From Maribacter cobaltidurans (lineage in GTDB: Bacteria; Bacteroidota; Bacteroidia; Flavobacteriales; Flavobacteriaceae), in assembly GCF_002269385.1 (NCBI RefSeq), contig NZ_CP022957.1, positions 1,235,001 to 1,299,000 on the forward strand: a stretch of 64,000 nucleotides of DNA, given 5' to 3'. The notes below the pieces were generated by a model, which was not told the DNA's origin, ran no database searches, and saw only the letters and a program-made list of their open reading frames with translations. Position 1 is the stretch's first letter, and the number at the start of each line of letters is the position of its first letter. Positions 9,001 to 16,469 of this stretch are shown here, in pieces. The translations under genes and the position numbers were made by a program.

Positions 9001-10523
9001 AGGAAATCGTTTACGATTTGGAAGCCTGTGAAGAGTATTTGGCAGAAACTTATGGTATCACTGTATATCAAGAGCAGGTGATGCTCCTTTCCCAAAAGTT
9101 GGCAGATTTTACAAAAGGTGAAGCGGACGTGCTTCGTAAAGCCATGGGAAAAAAGCAAAAGTATGTACTGGACAAAATGAAGCCCAAGTTCATCCAACAG
9201 GCTTCGGAAAAAGGTCATCCAGAGGATAAACTGGAAAAAATATGGAAAGATTGGGAAGCCTTTGCCGCATATGCTTTCAATAAGAGCCACTCAACCTGTT
9301 ATGCCTGGATAGCCTACCAAACGGCATATTGCAAGGCCCACTACCCTGCCGAATATATGGCGGCCGTTCTTAGTAACAACATGAACGACATAAAACAGGT
9401 GACCTTTTTTATGGAGGAATGTAAGCGCATGGGATTGGATGTACTTGGCCCAGACGTCAACGAATCCTACTACAAATTCGCCGTAAACAAAGAAGGAGCG
9501 GTACGTTTTGGCATGGGTGCCATTAAAGGAGTTGGAAAAGGGGCCGTAGAAGCTATTGTGGAAGAACGTAAGGAAAACGGACCTTATAAATCCGTTTTTG
9601 ATATGGCAAAACGTATCGATTTACGAGCAGCAAACAAAAAAGCGTTTGAAAATCTGGCTCTTGCCGGTGGTTTTGACTCCTTGGGGAATTCGCATCGGGC
9701 GCAGTATTTCCACAATGAGGGTGACGGAATTACCTTCTTGGAAAAGGTAATCAAGTACGGAGCCAAATTTCAAGAGAACGAAAACTCTGCCCAGGTAAGC
9801 CTTTTTGGTGAAGCCAGTGAAGTTTCCATACCGGAACCCGTTGTACCCCCTTGCGAGGAATGGGGCACCATGGAAAAATTGAAAAGGGAAAAGGACGTTG
9901 TAGGAATTTATATTTCCGGTCACCCTCTGGACGATTTTAAAACGGAAATCAAGGCGTTCTGTAATGCCAGTCTGTCCCATTGTAACGATTTGGCAAGTTA
10001 TGTAAACAGGGAACTCACATTCGCAGGTGTCATAACGGACGTGCAGCATAGAATTTCCAAGAACGGCAAGGGTTGGGCTTCCTTTACCATGGAAGATTAT
10101 ACGGACTCCTTCGAATTTAGGATTTTTGGTGAGGAATATCTTAAGTTCAGACACTTTTTAATGCTCAATTCTTTTGCGTACATAAAACTTTACGTTCGGG
10201 AAGGTTGGGTGAATAGGGATACCGGACTCAAGGGAGAACCAAGAATGCAGTTCAATAGTTTTATGTTGTTACAGGATGTCATGGAATCCTATGCAAAAAA
10301 ATTGACCATAAAATTGAATATTGACGAGCTAGAAGAAGAAAATGTCCATCAATTAAAGGATACTTTGATTTCTCATAAGGGAGACCACGCCTTAAATTTC
10401 ATCGTGTACGAAATGAAGGAGCAGATAAAGGTCCGCCTATCCAGCCGAAAACAAAAAGTTCAGATTTCCAGTGAGCTTTTACAGCGATTGGAAGAACAGC
10501 AGGTACATTTTAAACTAAATTAG
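6087..10523 (+). CDS. dnaE: DNA polymerase III alpha subunit with N-terminal proofreading exonuclease
   Basis: The replicative polymerase, 1478 aa. Residues 1-190 form a DnaQ-like DEDDh exonuclease: FDTETTG (D, E), GQNVGFD (D) and HNATADVE (H, D) are all intact, so proofreading should be active. The PHP domain follows from about 262 (HLHNHTQFS, AMTDHANMMG, GCEFQV). The polymerase core contains GPGRGSAAGSAVAY and the catalytic PDIDIDFDD near residue 705. A helix-hairpin-helix (IKGVGKGAVEAI, about 1146) and an OB fold (about 1310-1350) complete it. Fusion of exonuclease and polymerase is typical of Bacteroidetes DnaE. The ATG at 6087 starts directly at the exonuclease strand. Confidence 0.95.
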   Translation: MYLIFDTETTGLPKRWDAPITDTDNWPRCIQIAWQLHDAMGNLIEHQDYLVRPDGFNIPYDAEKIHGISTALAEQEGVPLSEVLEKFNKAMAQTKFIVGQNVGFDVNIMGAEFHRMNVENPLQELPVLDTCTEHTAELCQIPGGRGGKFKLPTLTELHEFLFKEPFAEAHNATADVEATTRCFLELIRLRQYTTEQLDVQPNYFKNFSEANPKEIQLIGLKHINLKKASKKIADALWEKDTGGISKEEIKENLATLETAPFAHLHNHTQFSILQSTISVPDLIKAASDEKMPAVAMTDHANMMGAFHFVNGIINHNNGVKSRNEENRKRHEATLNGTLEEGQEPLEILPEPELEITPIVGCEFQVCEDHTNKSVKDNGYQIVMLAKNKNGYLNLAKMSSIAFVDGKYYVPRIDKKIVEQYKEDIIVLTGNLYGEVPSKVLNVGENQAEEALLWWKSTFGDDLYIEIMRHGQEDEDRVNQVLIQFAQKHNVKLVATNNTYYAKKENAHAHDILLCVKDGEKQSTPIGRGRGYRYGLPNQEYYFKSSDEMKELFKDIPEAIINIQEVIDKVETFTLARDVLLPAFDIPEEFQFEEDKLDGGKRGENKYLRHITYEGAKKRYGEITPEIDERLDFELQVIEKTGYPGYFLIVEDFIRAARAMDVSVGPGRGSAAGSAVAYCLWITNLDPIQYDLLFERFLNPDRISMPDIDIDFDDEGRSRVMDYVIKKYGANQVAQIITYGTMAAKSSIRDTARALDLPLGDADRMAKLIPNMSKLKKIMGVDEKVLKSKFNSDDLVKINELLAISEGDGLESKTLNQAYVLEGSVRNTGIHACGVIITPDDITKFVPVALAKDSDMYCTQFDNSVVESAGLLKMDFLGLKTLTLIKDTVKIVKAKHGIELDPENFPLDDEKTYELFQRGETIGVFQYESPGMQKHMRALKPTVFADLIAMNALYRPGPMEYIPSFIARKHGTEEIVYDLEACEEYLAETYGITVYQEQVMLLSQKLADFTKGEADVLRKAMGKKQKYVLDKMKPKFIQQASEKGHPEDKLEKIWKDWEAFAAYAFNKSHSTCYAWIAYQTAYCKAHYPAEYMAAVLSNNMNDIKQVTFFMEECKRMGLDVLGPDVNESYYKFAVNKEGAVRFGMGAIKGVGKGAVEAIVEERKENGPYKSVFDMAKRIDLRAANKKAFENLALAGGFDSLGNSHRAQYFHNEGDGITFLEKVIKYGAKFQENENSAQVSLFGEASEVSIPEPVVPPCEEWGTMEKLKREKDVVGIYISGHPLDDFKTEIKAFCNASLSHCNDLASYVNRELTFAGVITDVQHRISKNGKGWASFTMEDYTDSFEFRIFGEEYLKFRHFLMLNSFAYIKLYVREGWVNRDTGLKGEPRMQFNSFMLLQDVMESYAKKLTIKLNIDELEEENVHQLKDTLISHKGDHALNFIVYEMKEQIKVRLSSRKQKVQISSELLQRLEEQQVHFKLN

Positions 10524-10541
10524 TATTAAGAAATTCTGCCC

Positions 10542-11777
10542 TTGAAGAAAAAAGCCCTTTACATTATAGGTTTGTTCCTGATAGGTTTTATCGGAATAAA
10601 ACTATTTCAATATACTACTGGGCCCACCGAGGAATATTCGGATTTAAAGGTAATTGCATATCATTACAACGGCCAAGGGTATATAGGTTCTGCCACATGC
10701 ATGGAATGCCATAAGGACATATATGAAACCCATATAAAAACCGCCCATTACAATACCTCTGTATTTACCAATATAGACAATATCAAGGGAAGTCTTAAGA
10801 CAGGGGAAAACGTAGTTTCTTTACAAGATGCAGATATAACAATAACGGAAAGGGACGGCAAACCATTTCAGCATGCACAAATCAAATATGGTGATAAAAG
10901 CACCTTCGATTGGGGTATGGATATTACTATTGGATCTGGATTAAAAGGTCAGTCCTACCTTACGGATCAATCCGATGGTCTATTTCAACTTCAGGCATCC
11001 TATTTTGTTCCCACCGATGAATGGATCAATAGCCCCAATTATACCAATAGGCTAAACCCTTTGCGCCCTGTAAACGATATGTGCTTAAAATGTCATGTTA
11101 CCTTTGCCAGAAGCAAGGATAATGCCTCCAATAAAAACCAATACGACATAACAAAAATGGTTTTGGGAGTGGATTGTGAAAAGTGTCATGGACCTGCAGA
11201 AAAACATGTAGCTTTCCAAAGAAACAGTACGGGAGCTAATGGTATAGACTCTTCTTTGGTCAACCTGACTTCCTTGTCAAGACAACAAAGCCTTGACCTT
11301 TGCGCCTCTTGCCACTCGGGACTTAGAAACAATCAGATCAGAAACCCTTTTACCTTTTTACCCGGTGATACGTTGTCCAATTTTTCAAAGAACTATCAAT
11401 CCCTTAGACCCAGTAAAACCTTGGATGTACATGGAAATCAATATGGTTTATTGATCAGCAGTAAATGCTTTACCGCATCGGACCAAATGGATTGTATCAC
11501 GTGCCATGACCCCCACAAAAACCAAAGAAACGAACAGGAATATTTTAACAGTAAATGCCTGTCATGCCATAAGCAAGGTGATATGCACTGCACCCTTCCT
11601 TCCACCAAAATGGGAAAAAACGGAAGTAATTGTATCCAATGCCATATGCCAGTTATACCATCAAAAAATATGCAAGTACAGCTCAAAACCTTAGAAAATG
11701 CTACGCCTATAGGCATTAGAACACACCTTATCGCAGTTTATCCGGACCGTTCCGTTGACGAAATCCAAGTAGAATAG
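10542..11777 (+). CDS. Multihaem c-type cytochrome (seven CxxCH), membrane-anchored
   Basis: A 411-aa protein. An N-terminal transmembrane helix (ALYIIGLFLIGFIGIKLF) is followed by an extracytoplasmic domain with seven haem-binding motifs: CMECH (53), CLKCH (181), CEKCH (212), CASCH (254), CITCH (318), CLSCH (339) and CIQCH (364). The ends, with CITCHDPH and CIQCHMP, resemble the cytochrome c554/paired-CxxCH type. The best start is a TTG at 10542, 18 bases after dnaE, because no ATG lies near it and TTG gives a natural MKKK signal anchor. Its redox partner is unknown; no reductase or maturation genes are nearby. Confidence 0.85.
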   Translation: MKKKALYIIGLFLIGFIGIKLFQYTTGPTEEYSDLKVIAYHYNGQGYIGSATCMECHKDIYETHIKTAHYNTSVFTNIDNIKGSLKTGENVVSLQDADITITERDGKPFQHAQIKYGDKSTFDWGMDITIGSGLKGQSYLTDQSDGLFQLQASYFVPTDEWINSPNYTNRLNPLRPVNDMCLKCHVTFARSKDNASNKNQYDITKMVLGVDCEKCHGPAEKHVAFQRNSTGANGIDSSLVNLTSLSRQQSLDLCASCHSGLRNNQIRNPFTFLPGDTLSNFSKNYQSLRPSKTLDVHGNQYGLLISSKCFTASDQMDCITCHDPHKNQRNEQEYFNSKCLSCHKQGDMHCTLPSTKMGKNGSNCIQCHMPVIPSKNMQVQLKTLENATPIGIRTHLIAVYPDRSVDEIQVE

Positions 11778-11843
11778 ATTCCATCAATTTGGAAATAATC
11801 AAAACGAATACAATCAGCGTAAGGAAACCGTTGAATATTTGAC

Positions 11844-11851
11844 TAAATTTG
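11844..11851 (+). promoter_or_regulatory. -7 promoter element of trxA
   Basis: TAAATTTG matches the Bacteroidetes TAnnTTTG box and lies 24 bases before the ATG of trxA at 11876. No clear TTTG -33 element is seen at the usual distance, so the assignment is moderate. Confidence 0.4.
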
Positions 11852-11875
11852 CATAATCATTTAAAAGTAATAATC

Positions 11876-12193
11876 ATGGCATTAGAAATAACAGATGCTA
11901 CTTTCGATGAAGTAGTTTTAAAAAGTGACAAACCAGTAGTTGTAGACTTTTGGGCGGCTTGGTGCGGACCATGCAGAATGGTAGGTCCTATTATCGATGA
12001 AGTAAGTAGCGAATATGAAGGAAAGGCAATTGTTGGAAAAGTAGACGTTGATGCCAACCAGGAATTCGCAGCTAAATATGGAGTAAGAAATATTCCTACC
12101 GTTTTGGTCTTTAAAAATGGTGAAATTGCAAGTAGACAGGTTGGTGTTTCCCCTAAAAAGGTTTATACTGACGCTATCGATGCGCTTTTATAA
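11876..12193 (+). CDS. trxA: Thioredoxin
   Basis: A 105-aa thioredoxin with the active site WCGPC inside VVVDFWAAWCGPCRM and the cis-proline segment NIPTVLVFKNG. It reduces protein disulfides in the cytoplasm; no signal peptide is present. The open frame extends back to 11849, but the ATG at 11876 gives the usual start (MALEITDATF) just after the -7 box, so the longer form is rejected. It appears monocistronic, with its own terminator. Confidence 0.97.
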   Translation: MALEITDATFDEVVLKSDKPVVVDFWAAWCGPCRMVGPIIDEVSSEYEGKAIVGKVDVDANQEFAAKYGVRNIPTVLVFKNGEIASRQVGVSPKKVYTDAIDALL

Positions 12194-12218
12194 AATTCTA
12201 TTTTGAAATTATATTGAG

Positions 12219-12248
12219 AAAGGTCCGGTTTTACACCGGACTTTTTTT
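12219..12248 (+). terminator. Rho-independent terminator of trxA
   Basis: The inverted repeat AGGTCCGGT / ACACCGGACTT closes a short TTTT-type loop and runs into seven T residues, 26 bases after the trxA stop. Confidence 0.85.
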
Positions 12249-12264
12249 ATCCTATCTTTAAGCT

Positions 12265-13194
12265 GTGGATATACGGCAAGAACTAAATAATGCTTCGCTA
12301 TTCCCCAACTTGGAACTGTTGGCAGACCAAGTGGTGGAAGGTTTTATAAGTGGTATCCATAAAAGTCCCTTTCATGGCTTTTCCGCCGAATTTGCCGAAC
12401 ACAAAATCTACAACAACGGGGAAAGTACCAAACACATCGATTGGAAGCTCTTTGCAAAAACCGATAAGCTTTATACCAAAAGATACGAAGAGGAGACCAA
12501 TCTAAGGTGCCACATGATATTGGACAACTCGGCCTCCATGTACTATCCCAAGATCAAGGACATATCCCTAGACCACCTTAACAAGATAGGTTTTGCCGTG
12601 CTGGCCATTGCCGCATTGATGAATGTGCTCAAAAAACAGCGTGATGCCGTGGGGCTTAGTGTATTTTCAGACAATTACGATTATTATGCTCCAGAAAAAG
12701 GTAGTGAACGCCATTTTCAAATGCTCTTGGCCAAACTGAACGAAATAGGCACCTCCCAACAACCGGCAAAAGAAACCAATACCTATACCTATCTACACCA
12801 GATTGCAGAAAAAATAAAAAGAAGAAGTCTCATATTCTTATTTACTGATATGTTTCAGACGGAAAAAGAGGATAGCGAATTGTTTGAGGCCCTTAGGCAT
12901 TTGAAATACAACAAACATGAGGTGGTACTTTTTCATTTGATGGATAAGGAGCGGGAATTTCATTTTAATTTTGAGAATACGCCCAAACGCTTTTTGGATG
13001 TGGAAACCGGGGAATATCTGGATCTGTATGCAGATAATATAAAGGAGGCCTATGAAAAAAAGATAACGGATTTCTACACCGATATTAAATTAAAATGTGC
13101 ACAATATCGCATGAAATATGTAGAGGTAGATATTAACGGTGATTTTTCCACCATTCTAAATACTTTTTTGGTAGAGCGAAGCAAATTTCTCTAA
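12265..13194 (+). CDS. DUF58 domain protein
   Basis: A 309-aa cytoplasmic protein of the DUF58 family: SPFHGFSAEFAEHKIYNNGE, then THIDWKLFAKTD-like residues, then a VWA-like core with the metal site DNSAS (in MILDNSASMYYP) and IFLFTDMFQ. DUF58 proteins usually work with MoxR-type AAA ATPases, but no MoxR gene lies in this window. The start is a GTG at 12265, chosen because it gives the usual family N-terminus (MDIRQELNNA) and the upstream sequence is the trxA terminator. Confidence 0.85.
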   Translation: MDIRQELNNASLFPNLELLADQVVEGFISGIHKSPFHGFSAEFAEHKIYNNGESTKHIDWKLFAKTDKLYTKRYEEETNLRCHMILDNSASMYYPKIKDISLDHLNKIGFAVLAIAALMNVLKKQRDAVGLSVFSDNYDYYAPEKGSERHFQMLLAKLNEIGTSQQPAKETNTYTYLHQIAEKIKRRSLIFLFTDMFQTEKEDSELFEALRHLKYNKHEVVLFHLMDKEREFHFNFENTPKRFLDVETGEYLDLYADNIKEAYEKKITDFYTDIKLKCAQYRMKYVEVDINGDFSTILNTFLVERSKFL

Positions 13195-13218
13195 AGGATA
13201 ATATTTTAAAAGAAAATA

Positions 13219-13249
13219 TTTGTGCAATTGAATAAGGGATGTATATTTG
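13219..13249 (+). promoter_or_regulatory. Promoter of tRNA-Asp
   Basis: TTTG at 13219-13222 and TATATTTG at 13242-13249 are separated by 19 bases, a full match to the Bacteroidetes TTTG-N19-TAnnTTTG consensus. Transcription would begin just upstream of the tRNA at 13267. Confidence 0.7.
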
Positions 13250-13266
13250 CACACGCTAAACGCCAC

Positions 13267-13343
13267 GGTCTGGTAGTTCAGTTGGTTAGAATACCTGCCT
13301 GTCACGCAGGGGGTCGCGGGTTCGAGTCCCGTCCAGACCGCCA
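13267..13343 (+). tRNA. tRNA-Asp (anticodon GTC), CCA encoded
   Basis: A 77-base tRNA. The acceptor arm GGTCTGG pairs with CCAGACC, the D-arm contains AGTTCAGTTGGTTAGA, the anticodon loop CTGTCAC gives GTC, the T-arm is GCGGGTTCGAGTCCCGT, and it ends in G plus an encoded CCA. It is intact. Its last 43 bases up to 13341 recur at 51120-51162, which marks it as the attachment target of the mobile element. Confidence 0.97.
13299..13341. repeat. attL: 43-base direct repeat in the tRNA-Asp 3' half
   Basis: The stretch from the anticodon loop (CTGTCACGCAGG...) to the discriminator and first C of CCA (...CCAGACCGC) is identical to 51120-51162. The flanks differ on both sides: a C precedes here and a T there; CAATAAAA follows here and AAAAGCCT there. 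This is the classical footprint of site-specific integration into a tRNA 3' end. Confidence 0.9.
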
Positions 13344-13353
13344 ATAAAATCAA

Positions 13354-13380
13354 GGCCTCCAAGAGATTGGGGGCTTTTTT
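13354..13380 (+). terminator. Terminator behind tRNA-Asp supplied by the mobile element
   Basis: GCCTCCAA / TTGGGGGC (one G-U pair) with a GAGA loop is followed by TTTTTT. It begins 11 bases after the encoded CCA and lies inside the element, replacing the original tRNA terminator now found at 51163. Confidence 0.8.
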
Positions 13381-13388
13381 ATTTCTTC

Positions 13389-13410
13389 ATTTATAAACTA
13401 TTTATAAACA
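13389..13410. promoter_or_regulatory. Left arm-type recombinase site
   Basis: A 22-base AT-rich string with two TTTATAAAC units spaced 11 bases apart, identical to 50993-51014. It lies 48 bases inside attL. Its position and its identity with the sequence next to the integrase start suggest binding of the integrase arm domain or of the excisionase. Confidence 0.6.
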
Positions 13411-13492
13411 TTCAAGAGTTTAATAATCAAGATTTTATATAAAAGTAAAAAAGTCTTATCTTGAACCATAAACATCCCATTATTTAATTGTC

Positions 13493-13762
13493 ATGCAAGT
13501 CGTCTGTCTACAAGAGGAAGCCTTTTATGCCTTGTTTAAAAAGGTCATTGAGCATGTTGAATCCAAAAGGCAGGATAAGCCCGAAAAATGGATTGATGGG
13601 GAAGAAGCAATGTCTATCCTTAGAATAAAATCTACGACTACCCTTCAGAGATTAAGGGATGAAGGAAAAATTAGGTTTTCCCAACCCCAAAAGAAGATTA
13701 TCCTTTACGATAGGGATTCTATTATAGCATACATCGAGAAACACGCCCGAGAAACTTTTTAA
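13493..13762 (+). CDS. Helix-turn-helix (excisionase-like) protein
   Basis: An 89-aa protein. The C-terminal half (WIDGEEAMSILRIKS, TTLQRLRDEGKIRFSQ, ILYDRDSIIAYIEKH) is a MerR-like/HTH_17 winged helix, the small DNA-binding fold common beside Bacteroidetes integrative elements. It is the first gene inside attL, 83 bases after the arm-like site, so a role as recombination directionality factor or element regulator is likely. The next gene starts 2 bases after its stop. Confidence 0.75.
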   Translation: MQVVCLQEEAFYALFKKVIEHVESKRQDKPEKWIDGEEAMSILRIKSTTTLQRLRDEGKIRFSQPQKKIILYDRDSIIAYIEKHARETF

Positions 13763-13764
13763 AA

Positions 13765-14010
13765 ATGGAAGAAGACATCAAAGTTGACGAAAAATTTAAG
13801 CATGCCTTTAACTTGGGTTATCGATTGGCAGAGGAATTGAATCTCAAATCCCCTATGCTTGAAAATCAGGAGAAAATCATGCCCTCAAATCCCATGCACT
13901 TGGGCATGCAGCAGTTTATAGATGAAGCCAAACTTTCTAAAAATAAAAGACAGGATAAAACCGTCGAAAAAAGTGTCAAAAAGAGAAGGGGTAAAGGTTT
14001 AGGCCTTTAG
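13765..14010 (+). CDS. Small basic hypothetical protein
   Basis: An 81-aa protein of unrecognised family. The first 40 residues look helical (FKHAFNLGYRLAEELNL), and the end is strongly basic (KNKRQDKTVEKSVKKRRGKG), suggesting nucleic-acid contact. It is co-directional with the excisionase-like gene and separated from it by 2 bases, so probably co-transcribed. No function can be assigned. Confidence 0.6.
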   Translation: MEEDIKVDEKFKHAFNLGYRLAEELNLKSPMLENQEKIMPSNPMHLGMQQFIDEAKLSKNKRQDKTVEKSVKKRRGKGLGL

Positions 14011-14070
14011 TGAGCTATTTTAACTTTGAAAAAAAATCTCCAAAGTATAGTTTAATATTTCTTATTTTAT

Positions 14071-14085
14071 GGTACTACAAGTACC
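14071..14085. promoter_or_regulatory. AbiEi operator-like inverted repeat 1
   Basis: GGTACT-ACA-AGTACC is a perfect inverted repeat with a 3-base spacer, 63 bases before the antitoxin gene's end of the leader. A near copy lies at 14142. AbiEi antitoxins of the studied systems repress their own promoter through inverted repeats of this sort. Confidence 0.55.
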
Positions 14086-14141
14086 GGTATGTCATAAATT
14101 ATAAACCAATTCCAAATAAAGTTTAAGAAATTACGTAATTT

Positions 14142-14156
14142 GGTACCGTGAGTACC
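14142..14156. promoter_or_regulatory. AbiEi operator-like inverted repeat 2 (overlaps the start codon)
   Basis: GGTAC-CGTGA-GTACC repeats the motif of 14071, start-to-start distance 71 bases. The GTG start codon of the antitoxin (14148) sits in its spacer, so a bound antitoxin would cover its own start region. Confidence 0.55.
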
Positions 14157-14921
14157 GATAGTAAATTAAAAATAAACCAATTATTGGGCACGAATCCTTC
14201 GGGAATCGTTTACCTATCCTCATGGTTAGTAGCACAAGGGTATAGCCTTGATTTACAAAAAAGGTATCGTAGCAGTGACTGGTTTACCTCAATAGGTACA
14301 GGAGCCATGATACGCTCGGGCGATAATGTCGGTTACGAAGGTGCAATCTATGCTCTCCAAAATCAAGCAGGGCTATTTGTACATCCAGCGGGGAAGACCG
14401 CTTTCTCATTACTTGGAAAATCACATTATTTAGAACTTTCCCAAAAAAAGGTTACACTGTTCGGTGGAAAAAACGATAAGCTGCCCACTTGGTGCTTAAA
14501 GCATGATTGGGGCGTAACCCTAGACTACTATAGTTCTTCTTTTCTACCAGCAGAAATAGGACTTACCGAAGTGGAGTTGAACACATTTACCATAAAAGTT
14601 TCCAGTGCTGCAAGGGCAATGCTAGAGTGTTTATTTTTAACACCCAAAAATCAAGATCTTCTGGAGTGTTACCAATTAATGGAAGGGTTAAATAACCTAA
14701 GACCCAATCTTGTTCAAAATCTATTGGAAAACTGTTCCTCTATAAAAGTAAAACGTCTCTTTTTATTTCTGGCCGAAAAGGCTAGTCATAGTTGGCTTCA
14801 ACATTTAAACCTCGAAAAAATAGATTTAGGAAGTGGTAAACGAAGTATAGTAAAAAATGGTGTTTACAATTCAAAATATAAAATAACCGTCCCTACCGAA
14901 TTTGCAAATGGCGAATTATAA
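14148..14921 (+). CDS. abiEi: AbiEi-family antitoxin (type IV toxin-antitoxin)
   Basis: A 257-aa protein with the AbiEi layout: an N-terminal winged helix (about 1-90; YLSSWLVAQGYSLDLQKRYR, DWFTSIGTGAMIR) and a C-terminal antitoxin domain (about 100-257). AbiEi neutralises the AbiEii nucleotidyltransferase without binding it and represses the operon. The start is a GTG at 14148 because no ATG is available and a TTG 8 bases upstream is out of frame. Two GGTAC inverted repeats flank the leader. The stop overlaps the toxin start by 14 bases. Confidence 0.82.
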   Translation: MSTDSKLKINQLLGTNPSGIVYLSSWLVAQGYSLDLQKRYRSSDWFTSIGTGAMIRSGDNVGYEGAIYALQNQAGLFVHPAGKTAFSLLGKSHYLELSQKKVTLFGGKNDKLPTWCLKHDWGVTLDYYSSSFLPAEIGLTEVELNTFTIKVSSAARAMLECLFLTPKNQDLLECYQLMEGLNNLRPNLVQNLLENCSSIKVKRLFLFLAEKASHSWLQHLNLEKIDLGSGKRSIVKNGVYNSKYKITVPTEFANGEL

Positions 14922-15804
14922 ATCACAAGCTTCACTGTTGTTGAATGTACTTCCGGAAGTTGCAAAAGAAACACGCTTTGCCCTCCATGGAGGAACGGCC
15001 ATTAACCTGTTCGTTCGCGAAATGCCTGGGTTGTCCGTAGATATTGATTTAACCTACGTTCCGGTCGAGAATAGGGAAACATCTTTTAAAAATATAACGG
15101 GGGCCTTGGAAAGAATTAAAGCAACTATTCAAGCGGTTGTCCCAAACGCCAAGGTTATACACAAACAAGCTGAACTTAAATTGCAAATTTCCAATACACA
15201 AGCTCAAATAAAACTGGAAGTCAATCAGGCAATGCGTGGAACCATTGCGCCACCTATCAAAATGACCTTATGTGAAAAGGCACAGGAAGCATTCGATGCT
15301 TTTTGTGAAATCCAAGTTGTTCCTATTGGCCAGCTCTATGGAGGTAAGATTTGTGCTGCGTTGGATCGTCAGCATCCTAGAGATTTTTTCGATGTCAAAT
15401 ATCTTTTAGAAAACGAGGGATTTGCCGAGGAAGTCAGAGCAGGATTTCTCTTTGGACTGTTAAGTAGCAATAGACCACTACATGAAATGCTTGCTCCAAA
15501 TTTACTTGACCAACGTTCAGCTATGGCGAATCAATTTGAGGGTATGAGTGAAGAAGAATTTACCTATGAAGATTTTGAGGTTACGAGAAGTTTGCTTATC
15601 AAAACCATTCATGAGAATCTTACCGATACCGACAATAAATTTCTTCTGAGTTTCCAAAATGGGACTCCCGATTGGAGGTTATTGGATTTTGGAGATTACC
15701 CTGCAGTGCAATGGAAACTGCAAAATCTACAAAAGCTAAAAGAAGCGAATCCTGAAAAGCATACGGAGCAATTAGATCTTTTAGAAAGTGGGCTTACAGC
15801 TTAA
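14908..15804 (+). CDS. abiEii: AbiEii-family nucleotidyltransferase toxin
   Basis: A 298-aa nucleotidyltransferase-like toxin. The signature FALHGGTAINLF followed by LSVDIDLTYV carries the GG(T/S) loop and the DxD metal residues of the AbiEii/AbiGii family. Further along are LYGGKICAALDRQHPRDFFDV and a helical C-terminus. Related toxins transfer nucleotides to tRNA or use GTP to stop growth, as stability or phage-defence modules. The open frame begins with a TTG at 14902, but the ATG at 14908 is preferred. It overlaps the antitoxin by 14 bases, so translation is coupled. Confidence 0.85.
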   Translation: MANYKSQASLLLNVLPEVAKETRFALHGGTAINLFVREMPGLSVDIDLTYVPVENRETSFKNITGALERIKATIQAVVPNAKVIHKQAELKLQISNTQAQIKLEVNQAMRGTIAPPIKMTLCEKAQEAFDAFCEIQVVPIGQLYGGKICAALDRQHPRDFFDVKYLLENEGFAEEVRAGFLFGLLSSNRPLHEMLAPNLLDQRSAMANQFEGMSEEEFTYEDFEVTRSLLIKTIHENLTDTDNKFLLSFQNGTPDWRLLDFGDYPAVQWKLQNLQKLKEANPEKHTEQLDLLESGLTA

Positions 15805-15863
15805 TCCTAGTTATGAACATTCTACATAAAAACACTCCGTTAACACGTAAGTACAATTCTTAA

Positions 15864-16469
15864 CTAGAGAACCGGCACGAAATTATTCGATGATGAACAG
15901 TAGATATCAATAACCTCTACTATCTCTTCTGATGTAAATTCATCTATAACCGATAAATCAAATTCACTAGCGAAATTACATAAGAGTACTTTGAGTTCTT
16001 CTATGGTGTCCTCCTCCAATCCACTAGCGTTAGGATTATAGACTTTATAGGCAAGAGACCTGCCAAATTCCTTGTCGAATTTCTTTTCTGGATAGCTATC
16101 ACTTTCACCTAAAAAATTCTCGAAATAATACATGTATTTTTGGTTCAAGCCCCAAAAGTACAGAGCGGTTAGTTCGTTCTCTTCAAGGTTATTTTTGAAC
16201 TGCCATAACATTCCAAAAAGGTCTAATTCATGCTCGTTGGGCAAGTCAAATCCATAATGATTAATACTTTTGAACAGGTCGGTAATAATTTCATTCTTTG
16301 ATTGTGGTTCAAAGGAAAAACTCATCAATAGTTTACGTAGAACCGACTTTTTAAAATAGGCTATAGTAGCTGCATTGATATCTTTTGTAATGAACATTTT
16401 GTCGCTAATACTTATCAATGGGCTATAAATTTTTTGTTGGTCGTAGGGTGATATTTTGAGATTACCCAA
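15864..16469 (-). CDS. Hypothetical protein of unknown family
   Basis: A mainly helical, acidic protein of up to 201 aa with no signal peptide, membrane segment or recognised motif. It has runs such as LYFWGLNQKYMYYFENFLGES and a Glu/Asp-rich end. The longest frame begins with a TTG at 16469; an ATG at 16397 would give a 177-aa form (MFITKDINAATIAYF) and is about as likely. It reads against the AbiE operon and ends 59 bases from the toxin stop. Its placement between a toxin-antitoxin pair and the mobilization genes suggests an accessory role, but none can be named. Confidence 0.55.
   Translation of the reverse strand: MGNLKISPYDQQKIYSPLISISDKMFITKDINAATIAYFKKSVLRKLLMSFSFEPQSKNEIITDLFKSINHYGFDLPNEHELDLFGMLWQFKNNLEENELTALYFWGLNQKYMYYFENFLGESDSYPEKKFDKEFGRSLAYKVYNPNASGLEEDTIEELKVLLCNFASEFDLSVIDEFTSEEIVEVIDIYCSSSNNFVPVL

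Noticed and set aside
11849..11875. Extended N-terminus of thioredoxin
   Set aside because: The nine extra codons overlap the -7 promoter box and are not part of the normal thioredoxin start.
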